Source: Mesostigma viride (Eukaryota > Streptophyta > Mesostigmatophyceae > Mesostigmatales > Mesostigmataceae). Taken from it: DNA of 64,000 nucleotides. Both the position numbers and the translations under genes were made by a program. Location of the stretch: the NCBI GenBank assembly GCA_009746045.1, contig RPFO01000059.1, positions 1,805,716 to 1,869,715 on the forward strand, written 5' to 3'. Positions 30,366 through 41,361 of this stretch are shown piece after piece (the first letter of the stretch is position 1; the number at the start of each line of letters is the position of its first letter). The notes beneath the pieces are model-generated. The model searched no databases and was not told the origin of the DNA. It worked only from the letters and a program-made list of their open reading frames with translations.

Positions 30366-32366
30366 AGTAAATAGTTCAGTTTCGGGATGGATAGCGGAGT
30401 CCAATCCCCAAAGTTTTGGCTACTACGTCAGTGTCCAAAAGCCTGCAAAAAGTCCTAAATTTAGGACGCTGGGGAATGCGTATTTAATCATGTAAACAGT
30501 AACATTTGACCCTGCCATTTGTGCCACTGAGAAATAATATAGTTTTTTAATTTCTATCAAAGACCTAGGTTCAAATAACGACGTTTAGTACCAAAACTGG
30601 CCCTGCCCCATGGGAGACCTCGAACGAAAAAAATGGCCCAAAATTGAAACTAGGACTTTTTAGGACCACCATGTATATCACCCATCACCACGCCACCCAC
30701 ACAGTCCCATGAGCTTCTTACCAATCCTCAGGGCCCCACGGGACCCTACGCGGCCTTGGGGAGGTGGGGCAGCGTATAACAAGGCCGTACCGTGCTGTGG
30801 CTGCACGTATATATACGCGTGCCTAACGGTGTCACAGATGGGGCAGATCATGCAATATAAGGTTGTATGGTTGCTGAGGTTGCCTGGCTTGAACATGACC
30901 CACCCCTTACGGCAAACTCTCTCCAAGCATATACCATAGCTTGTTTAATGTCACGGGCATGCTGGCCACCACCCAGGAAGGAGAGGACACCACATTTGTA
31001 TGGCAACTTACACAGGATAGCAGCCAGATGAAGTTGTTAAAGGGCACTGTCCAACATGCCACACTTTGCATGCATTCTAGGGGGGGGGGGAGCTGTAAAA
31101 GCATCACATATAGGCAGCATAAGAACAGCTAGAACAACTGCAAGCAATGGGCCCATGGCTGATAATGAACGCAACCGTAACATAGCTGGGAAGCATGCGT
31201 AACTTGGCAGCAGCGAACAAGGAAGCTTGCGACGATAGAAGGTACATGCCGTAAACCAACTACGTAAGCCATGTACATGCACAGAAACTGTCCTGTCTTT
31301 CAGGCATAGCCGGCTGACACTTACTGCTACGACTACGCTACCCCTTACACCTAACCACAGAGAGAACCCGGCACAAACCTGCTTGTTACGTCGCCACGTC
31401 CAGGTGGATGCATTAAGAATCGCGGATATCCGCAGCCAGCCAGCTTTCCGGCACAAGAACGCAGCCAAACTTACAAAATGGTTCGAAAGTAACGTAAGAC
31501 ACGCCGGAGCATTGTTCTAGGCCCAAGAGAGATCAAAAGACAAGTCCTCTCACGTGCGCTCGCTACCCAGCCTTGACGTTCTGTAAAATGGTCGACAGTA
31601 AACTTCGGGCAAGAACACCCAGGCCCGGGCGCTCCCTTGTCAGATATACCGTTTCCAAACTCTATACTACGATTAAAATCAAGCGCAAAAACTGCCTGGC
31701 CTGCTGCGGGCAACGTTTCCTCACGCACTGACATGTTTGTGCTCAAAATCGACCGTCCGGGCGCAGGCGATCTGTGACCTACTCATGTTGAGCAGCCGTG
31801 CTACACATGCAAACGCAAATAATTTCGTAACCAAATTAAGACCCTTTAAGCATAAGTACCAAGCTTTCGTTCTTGCTACTGGGCGCCCAAAACGATAAGC
31901 TCACGTGAAAATGCCGCCCATATTTGTCAGGTCGCCATATCCGCCGCACATCATTCCCGCACCCACTTTTTTGGCCCAAAATCTCTGTATTTTTGGTCGA
32001 GGTACGTACATTCCCGCGCATCTACCCGGTACCCGGTACGGAATCCGGGTACGATGTACCAGTATCACGGGTAGAGTACATCTTGGAGGTCACGGTCCAC
32101 TAGGGGTATGGACCATATAGTGACCCCCCCTGCCCAGTACCTCAGTTATAGTGACCTTAGGACTTTTTAGGACGAAGTCCTAAATTTAGGACGGCCGGCT
32201 GATTAACATCAGGGTTGGGCATGTGTATCAACCTCTAGAGGAACTGGCATTACTGATCTGCGGGTGAACCGAGGTTGGGACATAGTACTCTTATAGTAGT
32301 CTTGTTTTGTGATCCTATTCTACCTTTGTACGGTAGGGACTACCGACCCCCGTGGGGGGGGAGGAG
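30366..32366 (+). other. GypC long 3' UTR, possible insertion, and polypurine tract
   Basis: About 2 kb without a supported gene. The 18 bp palindrome AGTCCTAAATTTAGGACG occurs at 30451-30468 and 32176-32193 and may mark the ends of a 1.7 kb inserted element. No matching duplication found. A G8 polypurine tract (cgtggggggggaggag) ends at 32366 against the LTR. A minus-strand frame at 31037-31468 is probably chance. Confidence 0.5.
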
Positions 32367-32949
32367 TGTTACGTCCCGGCCCTTTAGGACGGACGTAACA
32401 ATGGAATAAATTACTAAGGCCTTGTGGCCGTTGTACTAAGTTTTAGGGACGTTGGTTATTGTGTGAATTGGACTAGTTATCTTGGTCCTAGGTTGCCCTT
32501 TTAGGAGCCGGTGCTGTGGCGCCGCGCCAGTTCTGAGTCTGTCCGAAGTACTAGACGTGGATCCTGTAGTTGAGGGTCGATGTCGGCCCGGATCCTACGT
32601 GGAATGATTGGCTTGGATTGTTCCAGGGAAATTGGCGTGTATCTGCGCCGCAATCAACCTAGGTTAAATTGGTCCGAGGACGAGAGTCTCGTCCTCTTGG
32701 TTTGATGAATGATAAGTGCGAATACGCCTACACATTGAACCCGGGGCAATTATCCATTTGTATTTGGTGTTGCTAGCCATTATAAGTGTGTACTAATTAG
32801 CTTGGCATCAAGCCGTGATGCCAGATATCTCACGACTCACGTCGTGAAGCGCAACCTACTTTAGGCTACCTTGAATTATTCCTAATTCCGGCAAGAAGGG
32901 TCTTTCGCTACGTAGCTCAGGCTAGGTGTGTCTGGGCTGGGACGTAACA
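32367..32949 (+). repeat. GypC 3' LTR
   Basis: 583 bp copy of the 5' LTR, followed by the target duplication CTCGG at 32950-32954. Confidence 0.9.
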
Positions 32950-33185
32950 CTCGGTTCCACCACCACGCCGGGTGGTGTAGGGTTAGCCAGCACCAAGCCT
33001 GGTGGGAGGTTCCCCTAACTGCCTGGAACAGAGTCCTTGCCGGGGGGGGACGGCACTGGGCAGGACACACAGAGTAAACAAATCAGTACCAAGGACCAAG
33101 AACGACCAATCAACTGGCCAGAATCTGAGGGCGACTCTATATACCGGAGGGACAACACCCTCAGGTCGGGCCTAGAGCCCTCTGT
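32950..33185 (-). other. GypA 3' UTR, second part
   Basis: Continues the UTR interrupted by GypC. It matches GypB 43999-44220 (accaccacgcc, ggttcccctaactgcctgga). Confidence 0.7.
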
Positions 33186-35434
33186 CTACACACCAGTAGC
33201 CTGAAAAGTACCACGGGTGGCCAAAAGCACATCCAGGTACGCCCGGTGATGAGCAACATCAGCAGGGTTATCATGCCTGTCTACATGGAGGAACACATCC
33301 TCCCAGACGCCATCAGGATACATGCCGAGGAAAGCCCAGTAGTAACGATGCTGTGTCAGGACCACCTGTCCACGGGCCCAGTCAAGGAACCCACACTGAA
33401 ACTGTCGCACGAAGGGCTCTGCCGACAGCAGAAGGAGGGCGCGCAGGAGGAACCGATGGAAGACCAGCTCACCACGAGCAACAGAGGTGAAAAACAAATC
33501 CAGGAAACGTTCCACGTTGCCGGGCCACAGACGCACGTGCCGAATCTCACGACCCTGCCAGCGGCGCAAGCACTGACGGGAGCCGTAAGTCGACAGGTGG
33601 GTACCCGTCGTACGCGGAGGCTGGAACCCAGGCTCATCCAGCCCCTGACCCGGAAGGGGCGCAGGGCGACAAGCATCCCACTGCAGGCCCGGCTGGATGC
33701 GCAGGGAGTAGAGAGCACCCGCAGGGACAGGACGACTGAAGTACATGGCATCCGAGGGCATGATCCACAGGGGCTGAGGATACGCCCACTGGACATCACC
33801 ATAGGTATAGCAAGGATCGTTAGCAGCCCGCGCCCAACGATATATGACCCTCTGCGCCCGCACCTCACCATCAAACAACGGATCGGCCAGCACCACCATA
33901 TTAAACGGAGGCCTATCCGTCTCTAGTGGGAGGTTCATCTCCTGAGGTAACGAGGAGGCGTAGCAAAACTGAGACGATGACACCGTGTTGGTAACTACAC
34001 TGGCCACACGAGGGAGAGCCACAGCCCGACAGAGGGCGGCGGACATGGCCAGTCCAGCGACCGCAACATCGGACACCTGCGGATCTAGATGGGCCACTGT
34101 CGGAAAACGCTCACGGTCCGCGGCGGACAACACACTGAGCAGTTCTACCGCCCTGACATGCCGGAACTCTACCTCACTGACACGCGTGACCGAAGCCGAG
34201 GACGCCGCAACAGGAGCAACGCGCGGTCGGTGGACGACGGCGGAGGCAGGCGCGACAGAAGAGGCGGTGGCGGCGGAAGTGGCGACAGGGGAAAACGTTG
34301 TGGCCGGTCGGGCGGAGGTCCAATCACCCATGGCCGAATCATACGCATCCTCGGTAGTGTCAAACACCCACTTGCCCGTCGACGCCTTGCCCAAATCTGG
34401 ATGACGCTGAGGCTCGGTCGGCTGAGCAGGCGCGGCGGCGGCCGCCACGGACAGAGCGACAGCGGCCGGCTGAACAGGCGTGACGGAGGGCTCCACAGAC
34501 GGAGCGACAGCCGCCGGCTGAACAGGCGTGACGGAGGGCTCCACAGACGGAGCGACAGCGACCGGCTGGACAGGTGTGACGGAGGGCTCCACTGGCGGAA
34601 GGTGGGCGACCGGTTGAACAGGCGCAACGGAGGACGCCACGGACACAGGTCCGACAGCCGGTCGAACAGGCGCGACGGAGGACACCACGGACGGAGGCTC
34701 GACGGCTGGCTGAGCGGGAACCGCAGACGGAGGTGCCGCGGTGAATGCAGTGAATGCCGACAACAACGCCTGGAATTGCGCTTGCATCTCCACGACGACG
34801 GTCGAGAGACTGGCGACAGCAGGGTCAACGGCGGAGGAAGAGACTCTGCAACCGAGGAGACCGTCACCGACGACCCTGGACCAGAGGAACCCGGCCGCCC
34901 GAGGTCCGGAGGAAGATCCGTGAGGGGCATGGAAGCTAGAACCTCCGCAGCCACGGCTGGTGGAGCTGAGGTTGCCTCATCTTCACGCTCCATGAATTCA
35001 ACAGCCCTCACGAGGTCACAAGGGAACTCATCGAGCTCCGCATCCCCCTCAGCCGGAAGCCAGGGAAAAATATCCCTAATGCGCGCACGCCCATCCGGAG
35101 TCGATAGGTATGAAAAAATGCGCGGGCCCTGCAGCACGGCCTCTATCTGTGCAAGCGCAGGACAGCGTGAGCCACACCCGAGGACACAACGGCCAGCGTC
35201 ATCGAAGCTATGCACAGCTAGATGTTGGCCCAGAGGGTCGGAGGCATGCCACGAAATACCGCACAGCGCTGTCCGGACTAAGGCCGCTCGGTCAGGCGTG
35301 AGGGCCGCATGCACGCGGCCGCCCGGGAAGCAGCTCCGCGAGACCCATCGGCCTGGGAGCACCTCGTGGAATAACTGAGGATCTGGAGACGGAGGAGCAG
35401 CCAGGCGCTCCTCGTGAGGAGTAAGCGTCGCCAT
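33186..35434 (-). CDS. GypA ORF4 (post-pol, env position), one frameshift
   Basis: The N-terminal frame probably starts at 35434 (MATLTPHEERL), equivalent to the GypB start MTEPTPP; the frame is open 25 codons upstream with a hydrophobic stretch. Conserved N-terminal parts: LPGRWVSRSCFPGG, HSFDDAGRCVLGCGSRC, FPWLPAEGDAELDE, CDLVRAVEFMERED. A one-base shift near 34800 leads to the second frame (34793-33186): a Pro/Val repeat region, then LETDRPPFNMVVLADPLFDG, YRWARAANDP, PAPLPGQGLD, FVRQFQCGFLDWARGQ, YWAFLGMYPDGVWEDVFL and VDRHDNPADVAHHRAYLDV. It lies about 75 bp after the pol stop on the same strand. Unknown function; conserved with GypB and, more distantly, GypC. Confidence 0.65.
34440..34690 (-). 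repeat. In-frame minisatellite inside GypA ORF4
   Basis: Near-repeats of about 48-66 bp encode variants of PSVEPSVTPVQPAAVA. Neighbouring copies are nearly identical, so the length probably varies between element copies. Confidence 0.6.
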
Positions 35435-35509
35435 GAAGGCTGTGGAGGGGGGGGACAACCATCCGCCCCATACACAAAAGGAAGAACATAAGGCAAGGAG
35501 GACAAACAA

Positions 35510-38500
35510 CTAGAGATGGTGCAGGTTTTTGTACTCCCTCAAGAGGCGACTACACCCATCTAACTCCGACTCGGAGTACCATACTCTATCTACCTCCCCA
35601 CGGGCATACAACCACTTAACCTTGTACTGGCGTTGAGTACCGCGGCCCCTTTTTACATCTCTGTGGGCCACGATACTCTCTACCTCATCCTCTACTTCAC
35701 CAGTGTCAGGGTTATGTTCCAAGGGAGCAGGAGCTAACTCTCTACCAGCAAACGTACTCTGATGATACAGTTTGAGCTGACTCCTATGGAAAGAGCGAGA
35801 GTGGGTCTGCCAAGAGGAGGGAATATCTATTTCATAGAGGAAATTGCCTACTCTAGAAAGCACACGGAAAGGGCCAAGGAAAGCGGGCCTAAGCTTCACC
35901 TTCAGCTCCGCCTCAAACTTATGGGCGAAGCGCCCCACACGAGGGCCTTCTACCAATACGAGGTCGCCTACTTCTATCTCTGGGGCCCTTCTATCCAGTG
36001 AGGAACGCAGCCTATCTAAGTATTTGGCCTGTGCCTTGTGGTATCCTGCGATGGCCTGGTCATGAGCGTTTTTCATCTTAGACAGCAATTCATGAACACC
36101 AGCAATCGTTTCACGAGACACAGTATCCTTATCACGGAGAGGACTAGCTAAAAGAGAGGTGGGGGTTAAGGGTTGACGACCAGTGTCAAGGAAGAAAGGG
36201 GTCAATCCATGCGCAGCTTGAGGACAGTTGTTCAAAGAAAATTCAACCAAACATAGGTAATCTTCCCAGTCACTACCAGACCCATTTACATAATGTCTGA
36301 GGGCTTCTTCTACCACTCTATTTAAACGCTCTACTAGGTGTGAGGAGGAGGAATGGTACGCAGTGCCAAACGTCACTTTAGTACCAATAGCAGCAAAGAA
36401 CTCTGTCCAAAAGTCTGAGGTAAACAACTTGTCCTTATCAGAGATAAACTGCCTGCTCAACCCATGGTAACGATAAACATTCTGAAGGTACAGCTGGGCA
36501 CAGTCACGAGCAGTAAGCTCCAAGGGACAAGGGACAAGATGACAACGTCTAGTAAGGCGGTCTACAAACACGAGGATCTGCGCATTGCCTTTAGGATTCT
36601 TTTTAAAGGGACCCACAAAATCCATCATAATGGAATCCCAAGGCATTATAGGATCAGGGAGGGTACGAGGTTCTGCTATCTGACCCACATTACTAGGTTT
36701 CATTTCCTGGCATGACTGACATGTCCTAACATATTCATCCACATCACTGAGGAGGGAGGGCCAGAAGTATGAACGGGTTACCAAATCCCGCACACGCTTC
36801 CCGCCCTGGTGAGCAGCTAGATCATGTAACTCAAACAACAAGGAGGAGCGGCAAATCGGAGGAACATACAAACGCCATTGCGGAGGATCATCCTTTAACA
36901 GCACATACAAGAAGCCACCCACAAACTTGCACGGGTACTTCCCAAATTTTTGAGGGTGTGAGGAGATTGCGGTCAAGGCTTCCGGCTCAGTGGCCGTAAA
37001 TCTACTGATGAGACGCTCTAAATCCGACGTAGGATTGGCTACCGAGGTATCTACAGAGGGTTTGAACAAGTCACCCACAGCTTTACCGAAAAGGAGGGGT
37101 GGACCAGAAGGAACAACATTACCATACGACTTCCCAGCCCTAGTGGAAACATGACTTAGGGGACAAGAAATAATTTTATTAGTATCCTCCCCCTCCCCCA
37201 AGGTGACAGGTGTGCCCTCACACCGCAGAGAAAGGCCTACATGGGAGAGGAGATCGGGAAAACGGACAGAGGTATGGAAAAGGTAGGTATACTGCCCGTC
37301 ATCAGGGACGTCACCATAGGGGAAAACACCAAGAGGAGTAGGAACGAGGGTGGTAGTGAGGACATCTAGATCCTCGAAAAAGGAATAGTCAGGACGTCGG
37401 GATAAAGCATCAGGGACTATATTATCTACGCCCTTGACGTATTGCAATTTAAATGGGGCGAATTGCGCAAGGAATTCCATCCACCGCGCTTGCCGAGGAG
37501 TGAGGTTAGGTTGTGACAGGAGGTGAATCAGAGGACGATGGTCGGTTTGAATAATCAACCGGTAAGGGTCAGCATCACAAGGTTCGCAGATACAGACATC
37601 GAACTGGGCCCCTTTGAGGAAATGTTGCCAAGAGTGACAGCAATATACCACAGCTAATAACTCTTGTTGATGAACTGGGTAGTTGCGTTCAGCAGGTAAC
37701 ATAGTCCTAGAGATGTATTCGATGGGTTGCAAACCATGACCCTGGTCTTGGAGGAGAACACCCCCAATCGCTACCTTACTAGCGTCAGTAGCTACTACAA
37801 ATGGTCGTGAGGTATCGGGCAAGACGAGGACCGGAGGCGAGAGTAAAAGAGACTTGAGGGTTGTAAAAGCTTGTTGGCACTCAAGGCCCCAAACAAAAGG
37901 AATATCCTTCTTCAGCAGGTGGTTAATAGGAGCCGCGATAGTCGTGAACCGAGGAATAAAACGTCGGTAATAGGAGGCAAGACCGAGGAAGGGAACACTA
38001 CGACCAGACCGCACTTTAGCTCGCCTAGCCCACAAGGAATTAGCGGCCATAATATCTAGAACCTTTTTGAGGTCCACGAGATGGGTTTCGAAGTCAGGGG
38101 AATAAATAAGGATATCGTCTAGGTAAGCTTGTGCGCAAGAACGATCATGTTCAGAGATTTGAACCGAGGAAAAAGTGGGATCTTTGAGGTCAGAGGAGAC
38201 TTGAGGTAGGTGTGAGGTACCCATGACGGGTCTGAGGATGTCATTCATAAGCATCTGGAAGGAGGAGGGAGAATTGCATAAACCCATTGCCGCAACCCTA
38301 AACTGGTAGTGTCCGAAAGGAGTGGCAAAGGCAGTTTTGTGGCAATCCTCCGGAGCTATCCGCAACTGCCAAAACCCATCCGCGCAATCAAGGACAGTGA
38401 AACAGGAGGAACCCTTAACTTTATTAAAAATATCGTCTATTCTAGGCAAGGGGTATTTAGATTTTACAGTAATGTCATTCAATTTACGATAATCAGTAAC

Positions 38501-38738
38501 CAGGCGGAACTTGCCATTTGGCTTAGGAACTAGCAAAACACCAGCGGAATATGGGGAATTGCTGGGTTCTATTAAACCTGCCTCTAAAAGGTCTACGAGA
38601 ATCTGCTTTAATTCTTTAAGCTCTGTAGGGCCCATTCTATACATAGGGGAGTGCGTAGGAACAGCACCATCTTTAATCACAACACGATGCAAAACAGGAC
38701 GCGGAGGAGGGTATGAGGGGGTCTTTTCTTCAAAGACC
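35510..38738 (-). CDS. GypA pol: RT, RNase H, integrase, chromodomain
   Basis: One open frame of over 1060 codons, the longest pol here. RT: MYRMGPTELKELKQIL, WQLRIAPEDCHKTAF, AYLDDILIYSPDF (YLDD). RNase H: FVVATDASKVAIGG, QQELLAVVYCCHSW, IQTDHRPLIHLL, NIVPDALSRRPD. Integrase: HDLAAHQGGKRV and CQSCQEMKP (H2C2), IMMDFVGPFKK, FISDKDKLFTS, SSSHLVERLNRVVEEAL. Module LRPAFLGPFRVLSRVG, then chromodomain ESIVAHRDVKRGRG, QYKVKWLY. The frame is cut at 38738 by the TT insertion; protease lies beyond it. RT reads SVPFLG directly followed by LASYYRR; GypB has 35 more residues between two FLG triplets, so a repeat-mediated in-frame deletion removed part of the RT thumb region. RT activity is doubtful. Confidence 0.85.
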
Positions 38739-38742
38739 TTAG

Positions 38743-40441
38743 CCCCTAAATGGTCTGGCTGCCGATTTTCCGCCTAAAACTGAGTTACAGCCGACACGTC
38801 GGCCCCTTCTCGGGGGACCAAATGCCGCGAAAACTATTGAGAATTAGGAAACGTTTAGCTGAGAAGATCGAAAGTTTATAATTTTCCTCACAGCATGGTA
38901 CTAGGGTTTGCATACTTCTGACAAAGTTATAGAGGTGTTCTGGCCGGTCAAAGTACAAGGGGTCAGGGTACTTTTTCACGTACAACGTGCATTCCGGAAA
39001 ACGACGACCTGGCCATGGCGGCTTGCGCCCACGCATGGCATTTACGTTTGCGTTCGAATTTTCTGACCAAACTCAGGAAATTGATTTTATACGTCCTAAA
39101 GATGATACAGGCCAAGTTTTGGGTCGCGGGAATGCCATTTGATAGGTGTCGGCAGCGTTCTTGCTGGAAAAAACTGCGATCAGGCCGGACGATAGAAACG
39201 TTGACAGCAATACCTTTCCGGCGTATTTTAAAGGATATATTGGTTTCTTTGTACTTTTTATGATACATAGTAGTCGTAAACGTGCAAGGGTGGCCAGAAT
39301 TCGCCGAATCCAGCGACCATGCTGCACAACTTTGGTGTGCCGAAATGCGCCATTTTGCGGCCACCGCCTGGGCCAAGGTAACGCCATCTATGCCTGGTAA
39401 AGCTTAAGCATCGTTTTCATATCGATGTTTGACGTTTATATATACGTTTTAGCTTGTGTAGCACATTCTTTTTGCATTATTCATGCTCTTTCTTGACCCT
39501 GGCCTGGCCCCTTTCTAAAACACCCTTCTTAGATGCTTCCCTCAGTCAGTTGACCTGCCACAGGGTGATGGTGATAAGTTTTAGAGGCTGTATGGGTTTG
39601 AATACCTCCATATATGTTTGTTATACATTTCCCACACACATATTGCATGAGTGTGAGGCAGTTGGCTGGTCTCTGTGGCATCATCAAGCATGTAACCGGT
39701 GAGTAGAAGCTTCCCATTGTCAGCATGTGCCACCAGGTGTGCTGGCCATCACCTGGCAAGCTATAGCAGCTTAGGCCTAGTTTATCCTTGCTAGGGCAAG
39801 CTGAAATAGGCTTAAAATCACTAGTTTGTTGGTGGCTGCCTCCTAGAATGCATGCCTTGCGTAGGGTATCCGTACCACGTTACCTACGTGCATGGACAAG
39901 GTGGCACCTGCACATAGGTGCCATGTAAGGGCAGTGTGATGATGCAGTTATGTTTCCCCATCATTGTGGAAGGGAAATGTATTGTGTGGCATAGTTGGGG
40001 GCCATATTAGTAGGTATTAGTAGGTAGTATGCCCACTCCTACCCCCTTGGTTGCTTTTTACCAACGGTACCCCTATGGGCTGTACTGGGTGTAACTGCTG
40101 GTATACCCACCCAAATGATGACCCCAATGGCTCAAACTGTTCAGCAACTAATTGTTTATCATCCCTGAAGTGGTAGGTGCCTAGCTCTTACAACATAACT
40201 CAAAATGCACATTCTACCAAAAATGAAAACGCTCGTCTTGACCCCCCTGACTTTGACGGCAGTTATACATGGCCTACCCTGCATATATGTAAGGTTGTGA
40301 TATACCAACCCGAAGGGCAACTCATGGACATGCTTGGCCCCCAAGGACAGCCATTGGATATGGGTGGGTTGGATGGCATCTGGTTTGCAAAATTGTGAAG
40401 TTACAGCCGATGCATCGGCAGTATTTCTGCCCATTTAGGGG
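38743..40441. mobile_element. TT: 1.7 kb terminal-inverted-repeat element inside GypA pol
   Basis: Ends CCCCTAAATGG and the inverse CCATTTAGGGG, flanked by TTAG on both sides (38739-38742, 40442-40445). Removing it restores the pol frame and matches GypB at MAVIDSS...KVFEEKTP. Near each end is GTTACAGCCGA followed by a palindromic partner (near 38784 and 40400). No transposase recognised, so probably non-autonomous. The superfamily is uncertain: C-rich ends and a 4 bp TTAG duplication resemble piggyBac, but TTAA would be expected. Confidence 0.75.
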
Positions 40442-40445
40442 TTAG

Positions 40446-41157
40446 AGGAATCAATAACAGCCATGTAGCGGGCTAACTCCGTTTTGTCAAACCCTACTCC
40501 TATTGCATTGGGTTTATCAGGATCTATTCCCACATTATTAATAGGTATTTCTTGTATTTCCAATAGGAGGAACATACATAATAAATATCCATTTTCCATT
40601 AGTTCTGCTCGTAATTGATCTTTAGTCATTATGACATCAGTTATACTACGCCTAGGAGGAGGCTGAGGAGGAGGCGGAGGAGTAATATCCACCAAGGAAA
40701 GATTTTCTACCTTATAGTGTCGTTCAGGCACCCAATAAGAATTGTCAGGGAACCAGATAACCATAGTGTCATAATTAATAGTGATTTTGTGGTCTTGATG
40801 CCAATCTAAGCCCAACAATATATCCGCAGTCGTTATAGGACCTATGGTCGCCACCAATTTAATCTGGCGACCCTGAATGAGGAGTGGTAAGGATACAGTC
40901 CCAGGAGAGTGACTGGTGCGACCATCAGCATAGTGTACAGTCACTGGAGAGGCATGAGGGGTAGATACTAATCCTAGTCTCCTAACAAGGGCCTCACTTA
41001 CAAAGGAGCTGGCAGCCCCACTATCTACGAGGACAGAAACATTGAGGATATCATGAGGACGCAGAAAAGGGTCTACCACGGTAGTAGGAACGGTAAGGCC
41101 ACCATTTAGAAACATCAAAGGACGCACACGCAGGGGTGCAGAGGATGCAGCATCCAC
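40446..41157 (-). CDS. GypA pol: protease part, cut by TT
   Basis: Retropepsin: NVSVLVDSGAASSFVSEALV (active site DSG) and DILLGLDWHQDHK, followed by YDTMVIWFPDNSYW. It releases mature proteins from Gag-Pol. It is closely similar to GypB 50597 and downstream. The start is uncertain because no Met is conserved at the gag-pol junction; the first clear Met in frame is near 41157. The frame stops inside TT, and continues at 38738. Confidence 0.75.
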
Positions 41158-41243
41158 AGTAGTGACAAAAACAGGTAAACAAAAATTTTCAGGGCTTGGG
41201 GTACTAGCTGAGGACCTGACCAGGCTACCCCCTGCTGACAGGT

Positions 41244-41361
41244 CTACTGTTTTCCCTCCCCCCCTACATCATCCAAGGGAACGAACCCCGGAGGAAACCC
41301 GGGTGAGAAGGCCATTGCTGGAGAATCACGCGGGTATTGAGAGGGGACGGCATCCTGATCA
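41244..41361 (-). pseudogene. GypA gag, C-terminal end, separated by U and GypB
   Basis: Encodes YPRDSPAMAFSPGFPPGFV and GGEGKQ-TAG, equal to the end of GypB gag (LPRDPPAVAFSPGSSSGLV). The rest of gag lies at 54299-55601 beyond the inserted unit. Confidence 0.75.

Larger units (their letters stand above)
19600..32949 (+). mobile_element. GypC: 13.35 kb Ty3/Gypsy chromovirus with viroplasmin-like ORF and post-pol ORF
   Basis: LTRs 19600-20186 and 32367-32949 begin TGTTACGTCC and end GACGTAACA. The only clear difference is a 4 bp indel near 19625/32392. The target duplication CTCGG is exact (19595-19599, 32950-32954). Order: primer site, ORF1, gag, pol, ORF4, a long 3' UTR, polypurine tract. 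Pol carries three frameshifts and ORF4 one. Inserted in the 3' UTR of GypA in the opposite orientation. Confidence 0.9.

Noticed and set aside
31037..31468. 143-codon minus-strand frame in the GypC 3' UTR with a hydrophobic stretch
   Set aside because: No family pattern, opposite strand to the element, and no counterpart in GypA or GypB.
35434..35509. Signal peptide at the start of GypA ORF4
   Set aside because: The hydrophobic stretch lies upstream of the Met that aligns with GypB, and GypB does not conserve it.
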